Shown piece after piece: positions 27,682-35,986 of a stretch of 64,000 nt of DNA. This stretch comes from Treponema pedis. Lineage in GTDB: Bacteria; Spirochaetota; Spirochaetia; Treponematales; Treponemataceae. The DNA is taken from contig NZ_CP045670.1 of NCBI RefSeq assembly GCF_017161325.1, positions 2,101,367-2,165,366 of the forward strand. Direction: 5' to 3'. How positions within the stretch are numbered: the first letter of the stretch is position 1; every line of letters starts with the position of its first letter. Under the pieces are notes generated by a model. It did no database searches. It saw only the letters and a list, made by a program, of their open reading frames with translations, and was not told the DNA's origin. Position numbers and translations under genes: made by a program.

Positions 27682-29256
27682 ATGAAAAAGAAAACATGGC
27701 ATCTTACTTGCTATCTAATCAAAGACAGAGTCTCATCTTTCAAAGATTGCCTCCGCAATGATTTCGGTTACAGCTATTATAAATTAAATAATGATATTAA
27801 ATATGAAGGCACGATAATCATCGGTGAATCGAAACAAAAACAGCCTAGATGGGTTAAGTTTCTTAAAGAAGCTTCGACATCAACATTTGATAAAATCAAA
27901 AACCAATCAACACGGGCAATTTTATTTCTAAAGACAAAAAACAGAATATTTGCATTTACTTTTGGTTATGGAAGGTATTTGCTTAAAGATGAATTAATTG
28001 TTAATGATTTTGGATTTAGAATTGCAATTAATGCTATAGATCCGAAACAAATAAGAAGTTTAGACATTGCAAAACTTGAAGAGCTAACTATTCAATCAAG
28101 AATCCAAACAAGTATAGGGGCTGAAAAAGAAACATTTGGAATAGATATTCTTAATGATTTATTAAGAGCTGTTACTGGTGTTCCAAAGAATCAAAGGTTC
28201 GCCAAGCAAATTGCAGGACGTGATGGAATAATTATTAATGCTGAGCAATCTGTCCATGATCTTGAAAAAAAGGCGCGAATAATGCTCCATTATTATACTT
28301 CATCTAGGTATAAAAAAGACTTTGATTGGGTTGATAATCTTAAAGAAGAACGTGATAAACTATTGATCAACGAATTACAAAAAATGCTTATATCTGATTT
28401 GAATTCAAAGAATTCCGAAAAAATGATTCTTGCTCCGGATAAGGTAATAGACTGGGATGATATTAATGGGTTCTGCTATAAGAAAAAGTATGATGAGAAT
28501 GCTTTGGTTACAGAACTTCATATTGAGCATTTTCTTAACAATATAGTACAATTAAATGATTATGATGAATTCAAAAAAGAAAAAATCTATGTGAATTTTG
28601 CTTCAAACGACCTAACTATCAAATGGTCTGTATATAGGTGTCTAACATATGAGACTGATTATAAAAATAGCAAGTATATTTTTACTTTAGGACATTGGTA
28701 TAAAATTGAAGCTAATTTTGTTAAGGAAGTTATTGATTATGTAAAAACAATTCCATTATCTTCTTTTGCTTTCCCGAATTGTGATGTGAAAACAGAAGGA
28801 GAATATAATAATAAGTTTCTAAACACTAAAGATTGCTATGTACTTGATAGAATGACAGTTAAATGTGATTCAGCTAGAACAGAAATAGAGCCATGTGACA
28901 TATTGACAAAAACATTGCAATTTATACATGTAAAGCAAAAGCATAATTCTGCTAATTTAAGTCACTTATTCTCTCAATGTAGAATATCTGCCGAGTCATT
29001 ACTGAAAGATGAAGGATTTCGAAAAGCTATAATAACAAAAGGCAAAGATAAGCTAAAATACGATTTATCATTTATTCCTGTTGACAACAAATTTCGAGCT
29101 AGTGATTGTGAAATTGTAATAGCAATTATAAGCAAAGGTCGAAAACCAATTGAAGAAACACTTTCTTTCTTTTCCTTATTAAATCTAAGGCAATCTGTAA
29201 TTACATTGAAAGCATTTAATTATAAAGTAAGTGTGGCACTGATAGAAAAAGTATGA
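27682..29256 (+). CDS. Cassette 1: DUF6119 / TIGR04141-family protein
   Basis: 524 residues. It resembles the sporadically distributed DUF6119 (TIGR04141) family: RWVKFLKEAS, then RAILFLKTKNRIFAFTFGYG, DFGFRIAINAIDPKQIRSLD, FGIDILNDLLRAVTGVP, and a C-terminal FIHVKQKHNSANLSHLFSQC. The function is not established; its patchy spread and frequent accessory-region location suggest a role in defence or phage interaction, which is inference. It is first behind Pc, so it should be the most strongly expressed cassette. Start ATG follows GTGAGGAAAAATA. The stop codon overlaps the attC site by one base. Confidence 0.7.
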   Translation: MKKKTWHLTCYLIKDRVSSFKDCLRNDFGYSYYKLNNDIKYEGTIIIGESKQKQPRWVKFLKEASTSTFDKIKNQSTRAILFLKTKNRIFAFTFGYGRYLLKDELIVNDFGFRIAINAIDPKQIRSLDIAKLEELTIQSRIQTSIGAEKETFGIDILNDLLRAVTGVPKNQRFAKQIAGRDGIIINAEQSVHDLEKKARIMLHYYTSSRYKKDFDWVDNLKEERDKLLINELQKMLISDLNSKNSEKMILAPDKVIDWDDINGFCYKKKYDENALVTELHIEHFLNNIVQLNDYDEFKKEKIYVNFASNDLTIKWSVYRCLTYETDYKNSKYIFTLGHWYKIEANFVKEVIDYVKTIPLSSFAFPNCDVKTEGEYNNKFLNTKDCYVLDRMTVKCDSARTEIEPCDILTKTLQFIHVKQKHNSANLSHLFSQCRISAESLLKDEGFRKAIITKGKDKLKYDLSFIPVDNKFRASDCEIVIAIISKGRKPIEETLSFFSLLNLRQSVITLKAFNYKVSVALIEKV

Positions 29257-29320
29257 CCTAACATAGTTTTCAAAGCCGACAAGTTGCTGTTGCAACTTGC
29301 GGTTTAAAACAATGTTAGGT
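29256..29320 (+). repeat. attC site 1 (type I)
   Basis: Begins ACCTAAC and ends GTTAGGT. Inner arms are GTTTTCAAAGCCGAC and GCGGTTTAAAACAAT around a short variable loop, the pattern named type I here. It is followed by the hairpin CGCC-TTC-GGCG (29324-29334) at the head of cassette 2. Confidence 0.9.
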
Positions 29321-29345
29321 TGACGCCTTCGGCGCAGGAGAGAAA

Positions 29346-30176
29346 ATGAAAAACAAAGTATGCTTTGTAATTACTTTTGTAACTACTCTAATTTATTCAG
29401 CTTATGCTCAGGATAAAATAGATTATCTTGTATTAAACAAAATAAAAACAGTTCAAGAAATAATTGTTGAAAATATTAAAACAAAAATTACCGTAAAATT
29501 AGATGAGAATCAAAAAAAAGAGTTTCTTAATAATTTGAGTGTTGTAAAAAGCAGAGATTGGGGTAAGTGTCTGCTCCCATATGAGGTTACTATCATATAT
29601 GATGATAAAAGTATTTCTTTTCGTACAAATGGGAAGGCCCTAGGACAATTTGGAACTATGGCGATGTATGATTTTGAATCTGATTTGAAGCTTTTGATAA
29701 ACTCTTTTTTTATTATGGAAACTGAATTTCCGCTTTACTTAGAAAAAACGGTAAAAGTAAAGAATCAGGATATTCACTTGTATCAGGTAAATTATTCAAG
29801 AAAAAACTTAAAATTTATTCATGGACTTTCTTCAAGTAAAATATTGGATGAAACGCATTGCAGATGGAAAATTGGGCAAGAGCTTATTGATATACAAAGC
29901 AGCTTTACTGAAAAAGAATTAAAAAAACATATTGAAAAAGAAAACTTAAAAGAAGTTGCCGATTATTATATAAAAGAATTATGTAAACGGGATTTGTTTT
30001 TTTCCACATATGAATTACATCCTATTGATGAGGCAAATGAAAAATGGATTATTTATTTTGTATATGTTGAAAAAGAACATAAAGATAAAAAAGAATATTG
30101 GGATGAAGTTGTGTTTATGTTACCAGATGGTACAATTGTAATCAGCGAAAATAATTTCGAAGAAATAACATTTTAG
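29346..30176 (+). CDS. Cassette 2: exported protein of unknown function
   Basis: 276 residues with a signal peptide (VCFVITFVTTLIYSAYAQ). The mature part is rich in charged residues and beta-forming stretches; no family was recognised. CAGGAG lies 7 bases before the ATG. Nothing in the sequence suggests an enzyme: no conserved cysteine pair, nucleotide-binding loop or metal motif stands out. It occupies a complete cassette between attC 1 and attC 2, with A+T-rich codon use like most of the array. Confidence 0.7.
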   Translation: MKNKVCFVITFVTTLIYSAYAQDKIDYLVLNKIKTVQEIIVENIKTKITVKLDENQKKEFLNNLSVVKSRDWGKCLLPYEVTIIYDDKSISFRTNGKALGQFGTMAMYDFESDLKLLINSFFIMETEFPLYLEKTVKVKNQDIHLYQVNYSRKNLKFIHGLSSSKILDETHCRWKIGQELIDIQSSFTEKELKKHIEKENLKEVADYYIKELCKRDLFFSTYELHPIDEANEKWIIYFVYVEKEHKDKKEYWDEVVFMLPDGTIVISENNFEEITF

Positions 30177-30184
30177 ATAAAACT

Positions 30185-30250
30185 GCCTAACACCCGCTTC
30201 AACGCTGACAAACGGGTCAAGCCCGTTTGCAGGTTAAGCGAATGTTATGT
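30185..30250 (+). repeat. attC site 2 (type II variant)
   Basis: Begins GCCTAAC and ends GTTATGT. Inner arms are CGCTTCAACGCTGACA and TGCAGGTTAAGCGAAT, the pattern named type II here, with central stem AACGGG/CCCGTT. It is followed by CGCCCC-AGA-GGGGCG (30254-30268). Confidence 0.9.
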
Positions 30251-30339
30251 GGACGCCCCAGAGGGGCGCTTGATGTGATAGAATTTACCATGTTTTATCG
30301 TTTATAAAATGAGGAAATAAAGAAAACAGGAGCATACCA

Positions 30340-30966
30340 ATGGATGTATACGAAGCAATCAACAAAAGACGAACTGTAAGAGAATTCTTGGATAAAGAAG
30401 TAGATTTTGAGGCGATAAAAAGAATTCTGGACGCGGGAAACAAAGCCCCGACATGGAATCATAACCGTAATTGGAGTTACATCGTCTTAAAAACGGATGA
30501 AGAAAAAGAATACGCTTTTGAATACGCCAAAAAGATAGCGGATAAATTCGATGCCCAAGGATATCTTAACCGCCCAAAACCGTATCCGACCACGCTTGCG
30601 CAGAAAATGTATGCTCATGCGATGCCGCGGCAATTTACAATGCTAAAGAATGCTCCTTATGTTGTAATCCCTGTGTTCAAGTCAAAAGAATTGAACGGTG
30701 AATATGTTTCCAAATTAAATCCGTTTTCAACAATCTGGTGTGTAATAGAAAACATATTTTTGGCAGCGACGGCAGAAGGGCTGTCATGTTCCATGAGGAT
30801 TCCATTAAACGAAGAACACGATATTGTAAAAGAAAAACTGAAAGTCCCGCCGACATATATGATTCCTGTATTTATAGGAATCGGTTATGCAGATTCAAAC
30901 GAAGATCAACTGGAGCAAAACGTAGCAGACCTTGGTAAACAGCTACATTTCGGCAGATGGAAATAG
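30340..30966 (+). CDS. Cassette 3a: nitroreductase-family flavoprotein
   Basis: 208 residues of the FMN-dependent nitroreductase fold: the N-terminal AINKRRTVREFLDKEVDFEA with the RRTxRxF flavin-contact pattern, then ILDAGNKAPTWNHNRNW, and a C-terminal IFIAATAEG-like helix read as NIFLAATAEGLSCSMRIPL. It probably reduces nitro or quinone compounds with NAD(P)H; the substrate is unknown. Its codon use is richer in G+C than most cassette genes, suggesting a different source. It shares one cassette with a radical SAM gene 12 bases downstream. Confidence 0.85.
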   Translation: MDVYEAINKRRTVREFLDKEVDFEAIKRILDAGNKAPTWNHNRNWSYIVLKTDEEKEYAFEYAKKIADKFDAQGYLNRPKPYPTTLAQKMYAHAMPRQFTMLKNAPYVVIPVFKSKELNGEYVSKLNPFSTIWCVIENIFLAATAEGLSCSMRIPLNEEHDIVKEKLKVPPTYMIPVFIGIGYADSNEDQLEQNVADLGKQLHFGRWK

Positions 30967-30978
30967 TTCGGCAGCAAT

Positions 30979-31866
30979 ATGATGAAACCAGTCGTCCAAA
31001 AAATCAAAGTAAAATCGGTTCTCACGAAGTCAAATCTTCCTGTTGCTGATTTTTCCATGAATCCCTATGTCGGCTGCACTCATGCCTGTAAGTATTGCTA
31101 CGCCTGTTTTATGAAACGGTTTACCAATCATGCTGAAAATTGGGGTGAGTTTTTAGACGTAAAATACTGGGAGCCGATAAAAAATCCGAAAAAATATGAG
31201 GGCAAGGAATTCTTTTTTGGTTCGGTTACAGACCCTTACAATCCGCAGGAAGAAGAGTTTCGCCGCACCCGCGCACTGCTTGAAGAATTAAAAGGGAACG
31301 ACATAAAGATCAGCATACAGACAAAAAGCGACCTTGTTTTGCGTGATATTAATTTAATCAAAACGTTTCCGAATGCGCGGGTCGGTTTTTCAATCAATAC
31401 GTTGGACGAGGCTTTCCGCGCGGATATGGATAATGCCGTAAGTATTGAGCGCAGACTTTCCGCTATGAAAAAACTTCACGATGAAGGAATCCGCACAACC
31501 TGCTTTATCTCACCGATTTTTCCCGGAATCACCGACGTAAAAGCAATCGTGGAACGAGTAAAAAATCAATGCAATCTCGTTTGGCTTGAAAATTTGAACT
31601 TGAGGGGAACGTTCCGTCCGGTAATTATGGACTATATACGGCAACAGCACGCAGAGCTTGTTCCGCTTTACGAAGAAATTTATTCAAAAGGTAATCGCGA
31701 TTATTGGGAAAAGCTTGATACGGAACTCCGCGCGTACGCAAAGGAAAGCGGGCTGTCGTATGTCAGAAATGACGACAGCATGAATCTTCCGTTTGATTCT
31801 CCGCCTCTTTTGGTGAATTTCTTTTACCACGAAGAAATTAAAAAGTCAGTGATGAAAAACGCATAA
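30979..31866 (+). CDS. Cassette 3b: SPL-like radical SAM protein
   Basis: 295 residues. The radical SAM cluster motif CxxxCxxC is in VGCTHACKYCYA (Cys33, 37 and 40), preceded by MNPYVGC and followed by MKRFTNHAENWGEFLDVKYW, which places it among spore photoproduct lyase-related proteins of the Rv2578c type found in non-sporulating bacteria. Other runs are FFFGSVTDPYNPQEEEFRRT and RVGFSINTLDEAFRADMDNA. Function unproven; relatives are often annotated as DNA repair or unknown. It forms a two-gene cassette with the nitroreductase. Confidence 0.85.
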   Translation: MMKPVVQKIKVKSVLTKSNLPVADFSMNPYVGCTHACKYCYACFMKRFTNHAENWGEFLDVKYWEPIKNPKKYEGKEFFFGSVTDPYNPQEEEFRRTRALLEELKGNDIKISIQTKSDLVLRDINLIKTFPNARVGFSINTLDEAFRADMDNAVSIERRLSAMKKLHDEGIRTTCFISPIFPGITDVKAIVERVKNQCNLVWLENLNLRGTFRPVIMDYIRQQHAELVPLYEEIYSKGNRDYWEKLDTELRAYAKESGLSYVRNDDSMNLPFDSPPLLVNFFYHEEIKKSVMKNA

Positions 31867-31926
31867 CACCGTTTTCAAAGCCGACAACGCAGACAAGCTG
31901 CGTTGCGGTTTAAAACAATGTTAGAT
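31861..31926 (+). repeat. attC site 3 (type I)
   Basis: Begins GCATAAC, overlapping the end of the radical SAM gene, and ends GTTAGAT. Its core (GTTTTCAAAGCCGACAACGC ... GGTTTAAAACAAT) is the same as that of attC 5. It is followed by CGCC-TTA-GGCG (31930-31940). Confidence 0.92.
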
Positions 31927-31959
31927 GGACGCCTTAGGCGGACGAAAAAAGAGAATATA

Positions 31960-32613
31960 ATGAAAAAGAAATATGATGTATTAATTATTACTTGTACAAC
32001 CACTTTAGTATTTCTCGTTTGGAAGTTTATTGACACACTATTTACAGGAACGAAAAATGATATAATTTTGTGGATTATTGGATTTATATCCTCAGTTGGC
32101 GTTTATAAATCAATTGTTTTTTTATTTCATTCATCATTAAAAGTATGTGAACCAATAAAAAGGTGTTTCTTAGGAAATGAATATCTAAATGGAATATGGC
32201 TTGGATACTATATTGGTGCAAGTGGAAAAAAGAGATATATTGTTGAATATTACGAACAAGATATGGACACCATGCAAATACGTGGACATTCATACAATGA
32301 GAAGTTAGAATTACACTCTTCATGGGTAAGTACATCAATAACTATTGATGGGATAAAAGGGAAAATATTTTACACCTATTCTGTTAATAGCTTTGTAGAT
32401 TCAACTAACAATATTGGTTGTGCAGAATTTGATTTTGAAAGAAAAAAATGTTGTAAATATCCTTTAATAATTCATGGGTTTTCTACAGATATTCAAATAG
32501 GAAAAAGAATTAAAAGTTATGAAGAAAAACTAACGGATAAAAAAATAATTAAAACAAAAAAGGAATTAGACTTTGCTCAAATTGCTTTTGAAAAATATAA
32601 TGCAGTTGAGTAA
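31960..32613 (+). CDS. Cassette 4: Cap15-like two-TM, beta-rich membrane protein
   Basis: 217 residues from the ATG at 31960 (a start at 31903 would lie inside attC). Two membrane segments (about 7-24 and 34-56) are followed by a beta-rich domain: LNGIWLGYYIGASGKKRYIV, then SSWVSTSITIDGIKGKIFYT and NIGCAEFDFERKKC. This two-TM plus beta-strand layout, with G-x-W, W-x-S-x-S and the YTYSV-NNxGxAxF spacing, resembles the S-2TMbeta effector domain (Cap15) that damages membranes in CBASS phage defence. No cyclic-nucleotide synthase is in the cassette. The defence role is an inference. Confidence 0.55.
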   Translation: MKKKYDVLIITCTTTLVFLVWKFIDTLFTGTKNDIILWIIGFISSVGVYKSIVFLFHSSLKVCEPIKRCFLGNEYLNGIWLGYYIGASGKKRYIVEYYEQDMDTMQIRGHSYNEKLELHSSWVSTSITIDGIKGKIFYTYSVNSFVDSTNNIGCAEFDFERKKCCKYPLIIHGFSTDIQIGKRIKSYEEKLTDKKIIKTKKELDFAQIAFEKYNAVE

Positions 32614-32620
32614 AAAAAAC

Positions 32621-32696
32621 ATCTAACTCTCGCTTCAACCTGACATTGCGGACAAGCCGCAAATGCAGGTTAAGCGAATGTTATGCGGACTGGAAA
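32621..32696 (+). repeat. attC site 4 (type II)
   Basis: Begins ATCTAAC and ends GTTATGC. Arms CGCTTCAACCTGACATTGCG and CGCAAATGCAGGTTAAGCGA pair almost completely. No clear leading hairpin is seen in the next cassette. Confidence 0.9.
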
Positions 32697-32705
32697 GGAA
32701 AAACT

Positions 32706-33659
32706 ATGAAACAATATAAAATTCGAGTACCATTATATTTAGAGCAGAAAAGCAATTTTAATAAACATGATTTTAGCTCTTCTGAAGATGTTGAATTTGA
32801 TTATATAAATAAAGAATTCTCAATAATAGGGGATAAAGGAACGTATAACATTGAGATAAATGAAATATTTGCTAATAATAGAGACGAATGTTCTAAAATT
32901 GCGGAAGAATTATTAGTGAAAATTATAAAATTATCTTCATTGATAATTCAAAGTCAATTTCCGAATCAACATTATACACACCTAAAATTGAATTATAATA
33001 TTACTCAGATTTCTTTTTTGGAAGAAAATGAAAGAGAAACATGCATCTTAACTAACAATGATGCTATTCATATAAAAGACAAGATAGAAATTCATGATAC
33101 ATTAACTATGCATGCTACATATAAGATAGATTTTACTCTCTATGATACCCTAGAAAAATATTTTGCCGATAAAGAATTTAAATTTGTTTTAGATGCTTAT
33201 TATAGATCGCTAAGTGCTACAGATGGCGTTACAAAATATTTTAATGCGTTTTCTGCAATAGAGTTTATTGAAGCATCCTTTTTTAAAAAAATATCTATAA
33301 ACAAATTAATTCCAGAAAACATCATAAATAAAATGATCAAATCTATAGAAAATGAAATAGAAACAGATGTTTTTAATAGAATAAAGGAAAGAATTAAAAA
33401 TTGTCTATTGAATAGTACCAAAGAAACAAGAGCTGAGAAATTGTGTGCTATCCTAAATGAAGTATTCGAAATTTATGAAATAAAAAGTGGAGTGGTGAAT
33501 AATAATATAGATATATCTTTCATAAAAAAAATAATAGATTTACGTAATTCACTGTTTCATGGAAAGAAAATAGATGAAAATTTACAAGATGAAATAAAAT
33601 GTAAATCCTTAGAATTAATTTTATTATTGCAGAATATTTTAATAAACTGGAAAACTTAA
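32706..33659 (+). CDS. Cassette 5: protein with C-terminal HEPN (Apea-like) motif
   Basis: 317 residues from the ATG at 32706, which has GGAAAGGAA upstream. The C-terminal third is helical and carries RNSLFH (Arg280-His285), an RX4H motif as in HEPN ribonucleases, within IIDLRNSLFHGKKI, which resembles the Apea-like HEPN group. The N-terminal two thirds have no recognised domain. HEPN proteins often act as RNA-cutting toxins or defence effectors, but some are inactive, and here activity is only inferred. A second cassette protein (36783-38159) has the same motif in a similar place. Confidence 0.55.
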   Translation: MKQYKIRVPLYLEQKSNFNKHDFSSSEDVEFDYINKEFSIIGDKGTYNIEINEIFANNRDECSKIAEELLVKIIKLSSLIIQSQFPNQHYTHLKLNYNITQISFLEENERETCILTNNDAIHIKDKIEIHDTLTMHATYKIDFTLYDTLEKYFADKEFKFVLDAYYRSLSATDGVTKYFNAFSAIEFIEASFFKKISINKLIPENIINKMIKSIENEIETDVFNRIKERIKNCLLNSTKETRAEKLCAILNEVFEIYEIKSGVVNNNIDISFIKKIIDLRNSLFHGKKIDENLQDEIKCKSLELILLLQNILINWKT

Positions 33660-33665
33660 AGCACC

Positions 33666-33731
33666 GCCTAACACCGTTTTCAAAGCCGACAACGCAGACA
33701 AGCTGCGTTGCGGTTTAAAACAATGTTAGAT
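33666..33731 (+). repeat. attC site 5 (type I)
   Basis: Begins GCCTAAC and ends GTTAGAT. The core is identical to attC 3, although the cassettes are unrelated. It is followed by CCTGCC-TTAT-GGCAGG (33735-33750). Confidence 0.92.
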
Positions 33732-33839
33732 TGACCTGCCTTATGGCAGGCGGGTAACGGAACCAATCAAAATATTCTTTCGATTTAAAAATAAAAATAA
33801 TTGCAATTAAAAGGAAATTGCAAGAAGGAAGGTTGAAAG

Positions 33840-34193
33840 ATGAAACAAAAGAAAGCAATCAGATTACTAATCGGAATAACGATAGTAAGTGCTGCTCTTT
33901 TATTTTTTGGTTGTACGACATTAGACTTGAATAGTGTATTTTTAGGAAAAGAAGATACATCTATTAGTTGGGAAATGGTAGAACTGGAAAAAGCACCTTC
34001 TATGAATAAACTCGAAAAATTGAGTAACACATCGAAGGAAGCAAGTGCAATATACAGATATGCAGATAGAGCCCATGCAGAAGATAATAAGTGGTATAAG
34101 TTTATAGCAGCAGAAAAACCTGGTGCAGAATACTATGCATATAAAGCTGCAAATGGTAATATGTCCAAGTGGGAAGTTTATAAGAAAAAATAA
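33840..34193 (+). CDS. Cassette 6a: small lipoprotein of unknown function
   Basis: 117 residues. An N-terminal hydrophobic helix ends in a lipobox-like LFFGC (IVSAALLFFGCTTLDLNS), so the protein is probably a membrane-anchored lipoprotein exposed in the periplasm or at the surface. The mature part is short and charged, with the run AIYRYADRAHAEDNKWYKFI; no family was recognised. GAAGGAAGG precedes the ATG. Confidence 0.65.
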   Translation: MKQKKAIRLLIGITIVSAALLFFGCTTLDLNSVFLGKEDTSISWEMVELEKAPSMNKLEKLSNTSKEASAIYRYADRAHAEDNKWYKFIAAEKPGAEYYAYKAANGNMSKWEVYKKK

Positions 34194-34204
34194 TAAATAA
34201 TAAA

Positions 34205-34237
34205 GGCTTTTAAAAGAAGTTCCTGATTTTAAAAGCC
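34205..34237 (+). terminator. Hairpin within cassette 6
   Basis: A perfect 11-bp inverted repeat GGCTTTTAAAA / TTTTAAAAGCC with an 11-base loop lies just after the lipoprotein gene. It lacks a T tract, so it may be a weak terminator or an mRNA-stabilising stem. Confidence 0.45.
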
Positions 34238-34278
34238 AATTTGAAAATTGAAAAGTTAATTATAATAGAGATAAAAGT

Positions 34279-34514
34279 ATGGATAAATATTTACCGTTAT
34301 TTTATTATTTAAGATCTATAAAAATAATAATATTTCATTATTATTTTCAGAAATAGAAAAGATTATAAATGCAGAATTACCAATATCTGCTTATAAATAT
34401 ATAGAATGGTGGTCGAATGGAGAAAATAGTGGAAATTCCCAAGCTTTTTCATGGAGAGATTGTGGATGGCAAGTTGATTTTAATAATAAAAAAATATATT
34501 TTGAAAAAAAATGA
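34279..34514 (+). pseudogene. Cassette 6b: small DUF7662-like protein, frameshifted
   Basis: The frame from ATG 34279 reads MDKYLPLFYYLRSIK; the neighbouring frame continues ISLLFSEIEKIINAELPISA, then WWSNGENSGNSQAFSWRDCG and WQVDFNNKKIYFEKK to a stop at 34514. Together they match the pattern of a short family (PLxxYL ... FxEIExIIG ... SARxxxxWWxN ... SQAxxWxxAGW) annotated as DUF7662, of unknown function. The break falls near an A5 run at 34320-34324. It may be one more homopolymer error or true decay. About 78 residues if joined. Confidence 0.6.
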
Positions 34515-34568
34515 TAGATTTTTGTGGAAATTTGAAAAAGTATATTTTTCTAAATAAAGAAATATAGA

Positions 34569-34633
34569 ATCTAACACCCGCTTCAACCTGACATTGCGGG
34601 CGGCCGCAAATGCAGGTTAAGCGGATGTTATGT
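34569..34633 (+). repeat. attC site 6 (type II)
   Basis: Begins ATCTAAC and ends GTTATGT, with arms CGCTTCAACCTGACATTGCG and CGCAAATGCAGGTTAAGCGG. It is followed by GCCC-GTACTG-GGGC (34636-34649). Confidence 0.9.
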
Positions 34634-34663
34634 GGGCCCGTACTGGGGCGCGAGGAGTTTAAA

Positions 34664-35986
34664 ATGAATAAAATCGGTAAGTCATTAAAAAACTTAAATT
34701 GGAAATTATTTATTTCCCTTTTAATTATGGGATTGTGTCCTACAATTTATACAACATTAAGAGTGTTCTTTTTAGGGGCATTACCTGGAGATTGGGCATT
34801 TTCAATCGCCGGGCAGCTTTCGTGGGTAAATCTTATTTACGAAATATTAAATGAAGCAATAGTTCTTCCATTATATTTCTTTATGGGAAAATTTGTTGCA
34901 GAGAAATCTGAATATACAAACAGGATAAAAACTGGATTGATTATTTCATTTTGTGTTTATGCTGTTTGTTCTGTTTTAATTTGTTGTTTTACAAATCCTC
35001 TTTTGGCGATAATGGCTACAAGTAAAGATATTATTACAGAATCTGCTGTGTATATAAGAATAGAAAGTATTGCAAATATATTCTCTCTTCTGGCAACTTT
35101 TCTGCTCGTATGTTTGGTAACATTAGGAAAATCAAAATATGTATATATTCTCACAGGTACAAAACTTGTATTAAGTGTTATTCTTGATACATTCTTTGTT
35201 TCTACATTAAATATATCTGCAAATTTCGGTGTAAACGGAATCGGTTATAGTAATATTGTGGTAAATCTTATTCTGTTTATAGTTTCAGTTATTTTGCTCA
35301 GTAAAGAAGGTTACTTTATTTTCAGTAAGGAAAAACTTTCTTTTGAATGGGCTAAGGATTTTGTAAAAATTGGCGGTATCTCAGGAATAGAATCTTTTGT
35401 CAGAAATATTGCTTATATGCTTATGATAAGCCGTATGGTTAATATGGTAAATGAACAGGGTACTTACTGGGTTGCAAATAGTTTTATCTGGGGATGGTTG
35501 CTATTGCCGATTAATCAACTTGGAGAATTGATAAAGCAGGAAGTTAGTACAGATGAAAAGGCGATAAAAAATAATACGCTCGGATATTTTGCAGTTACAG
35601 CGATAGTTTGTCTTGTTTGGTTTATAACAATCCCCGGATGGAAAGGATTTATGGCAAATGTGCTGCAATTTTCTGATGTTGATAAATTGTATAGCCTTGT
35701 TATGGTGCTTCTTGGCTTTTATGTATTGTATGCATTGCAAAATGTATTTGATTGCGAGTTTTACGGACTTGGAAAAACAAATTATATGCTTTTTGAATCG
35801 ATAGTTACCAATTCAATTTATTATGGTATAGCATTTGCTTTGTATCTTGCAGGTAAATGGACTCCGACATTGATAAGTATTGCATTGTTATTCGGTGTTG
35901 GAAATGCTTTTGACAGTATTGTTTCAGGTGGTGCTTTTACATATCTTTTGAAGAAAAAAAAGATAAACATTCTGGATGTTGAATAA
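34664..35986 (+). CDS. Cassette 7a: MATE-type membrane transporter
   Basis: 440 residues from the ATG at 34664 (an upstream start would lie in attC), with GAGGAG 7 bases before. About twelve hydrophobic segments with the two-bundle layout of MATE/polysaccharide-flippase-like transporters; LRVFFLGALPGDWAFSIAGQ and SGIESFVRNIAYMLMISRMV are the positions of the first helix of each bundle. It probably exports a cationic or drug-like substrate with ion coupling. Its stop overlaps the start of the phosphatase gene, so the two are co-translated. Confidence 0.75.
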   Translation: MNKIGKSLKNLNWKLFISLLIMGLCPTIYTTLRVFFLGALPGDWAFSIAGQLSWVNLIYEILNEAIVLPLYFFMGKFVAEKSEYTNRIKTGLIISFCVYAVCSVLICCFTNPLLAIMATSKDIITESAVYIRIESIANIFSLLATFLLVCLVTLGKSKYVYILTGTKLVLSVILDTFFVSTLNISANFGVNGIGYSNIVVNLILFIVSVILLSKEGYFIFSKEKLSFEWAKDFVKIGGISGIESFVRNIAYMLMISRMVNMVNEQGTYWVANSFIWGWLLLPINQLGELIKQEVSTDEKAIKNNTLGYFAVTAIVCLVWFITIPGWKGFMANVLQFSDVDKLYSLVMVLLGFYVLYALQNVFDCEFYGLGKTNYMLFESIVTNSIYYGIAFALYLAGKWTPTLISIALLFGVGNAFDSIVSGGAFTYLLKKKKINILDVE

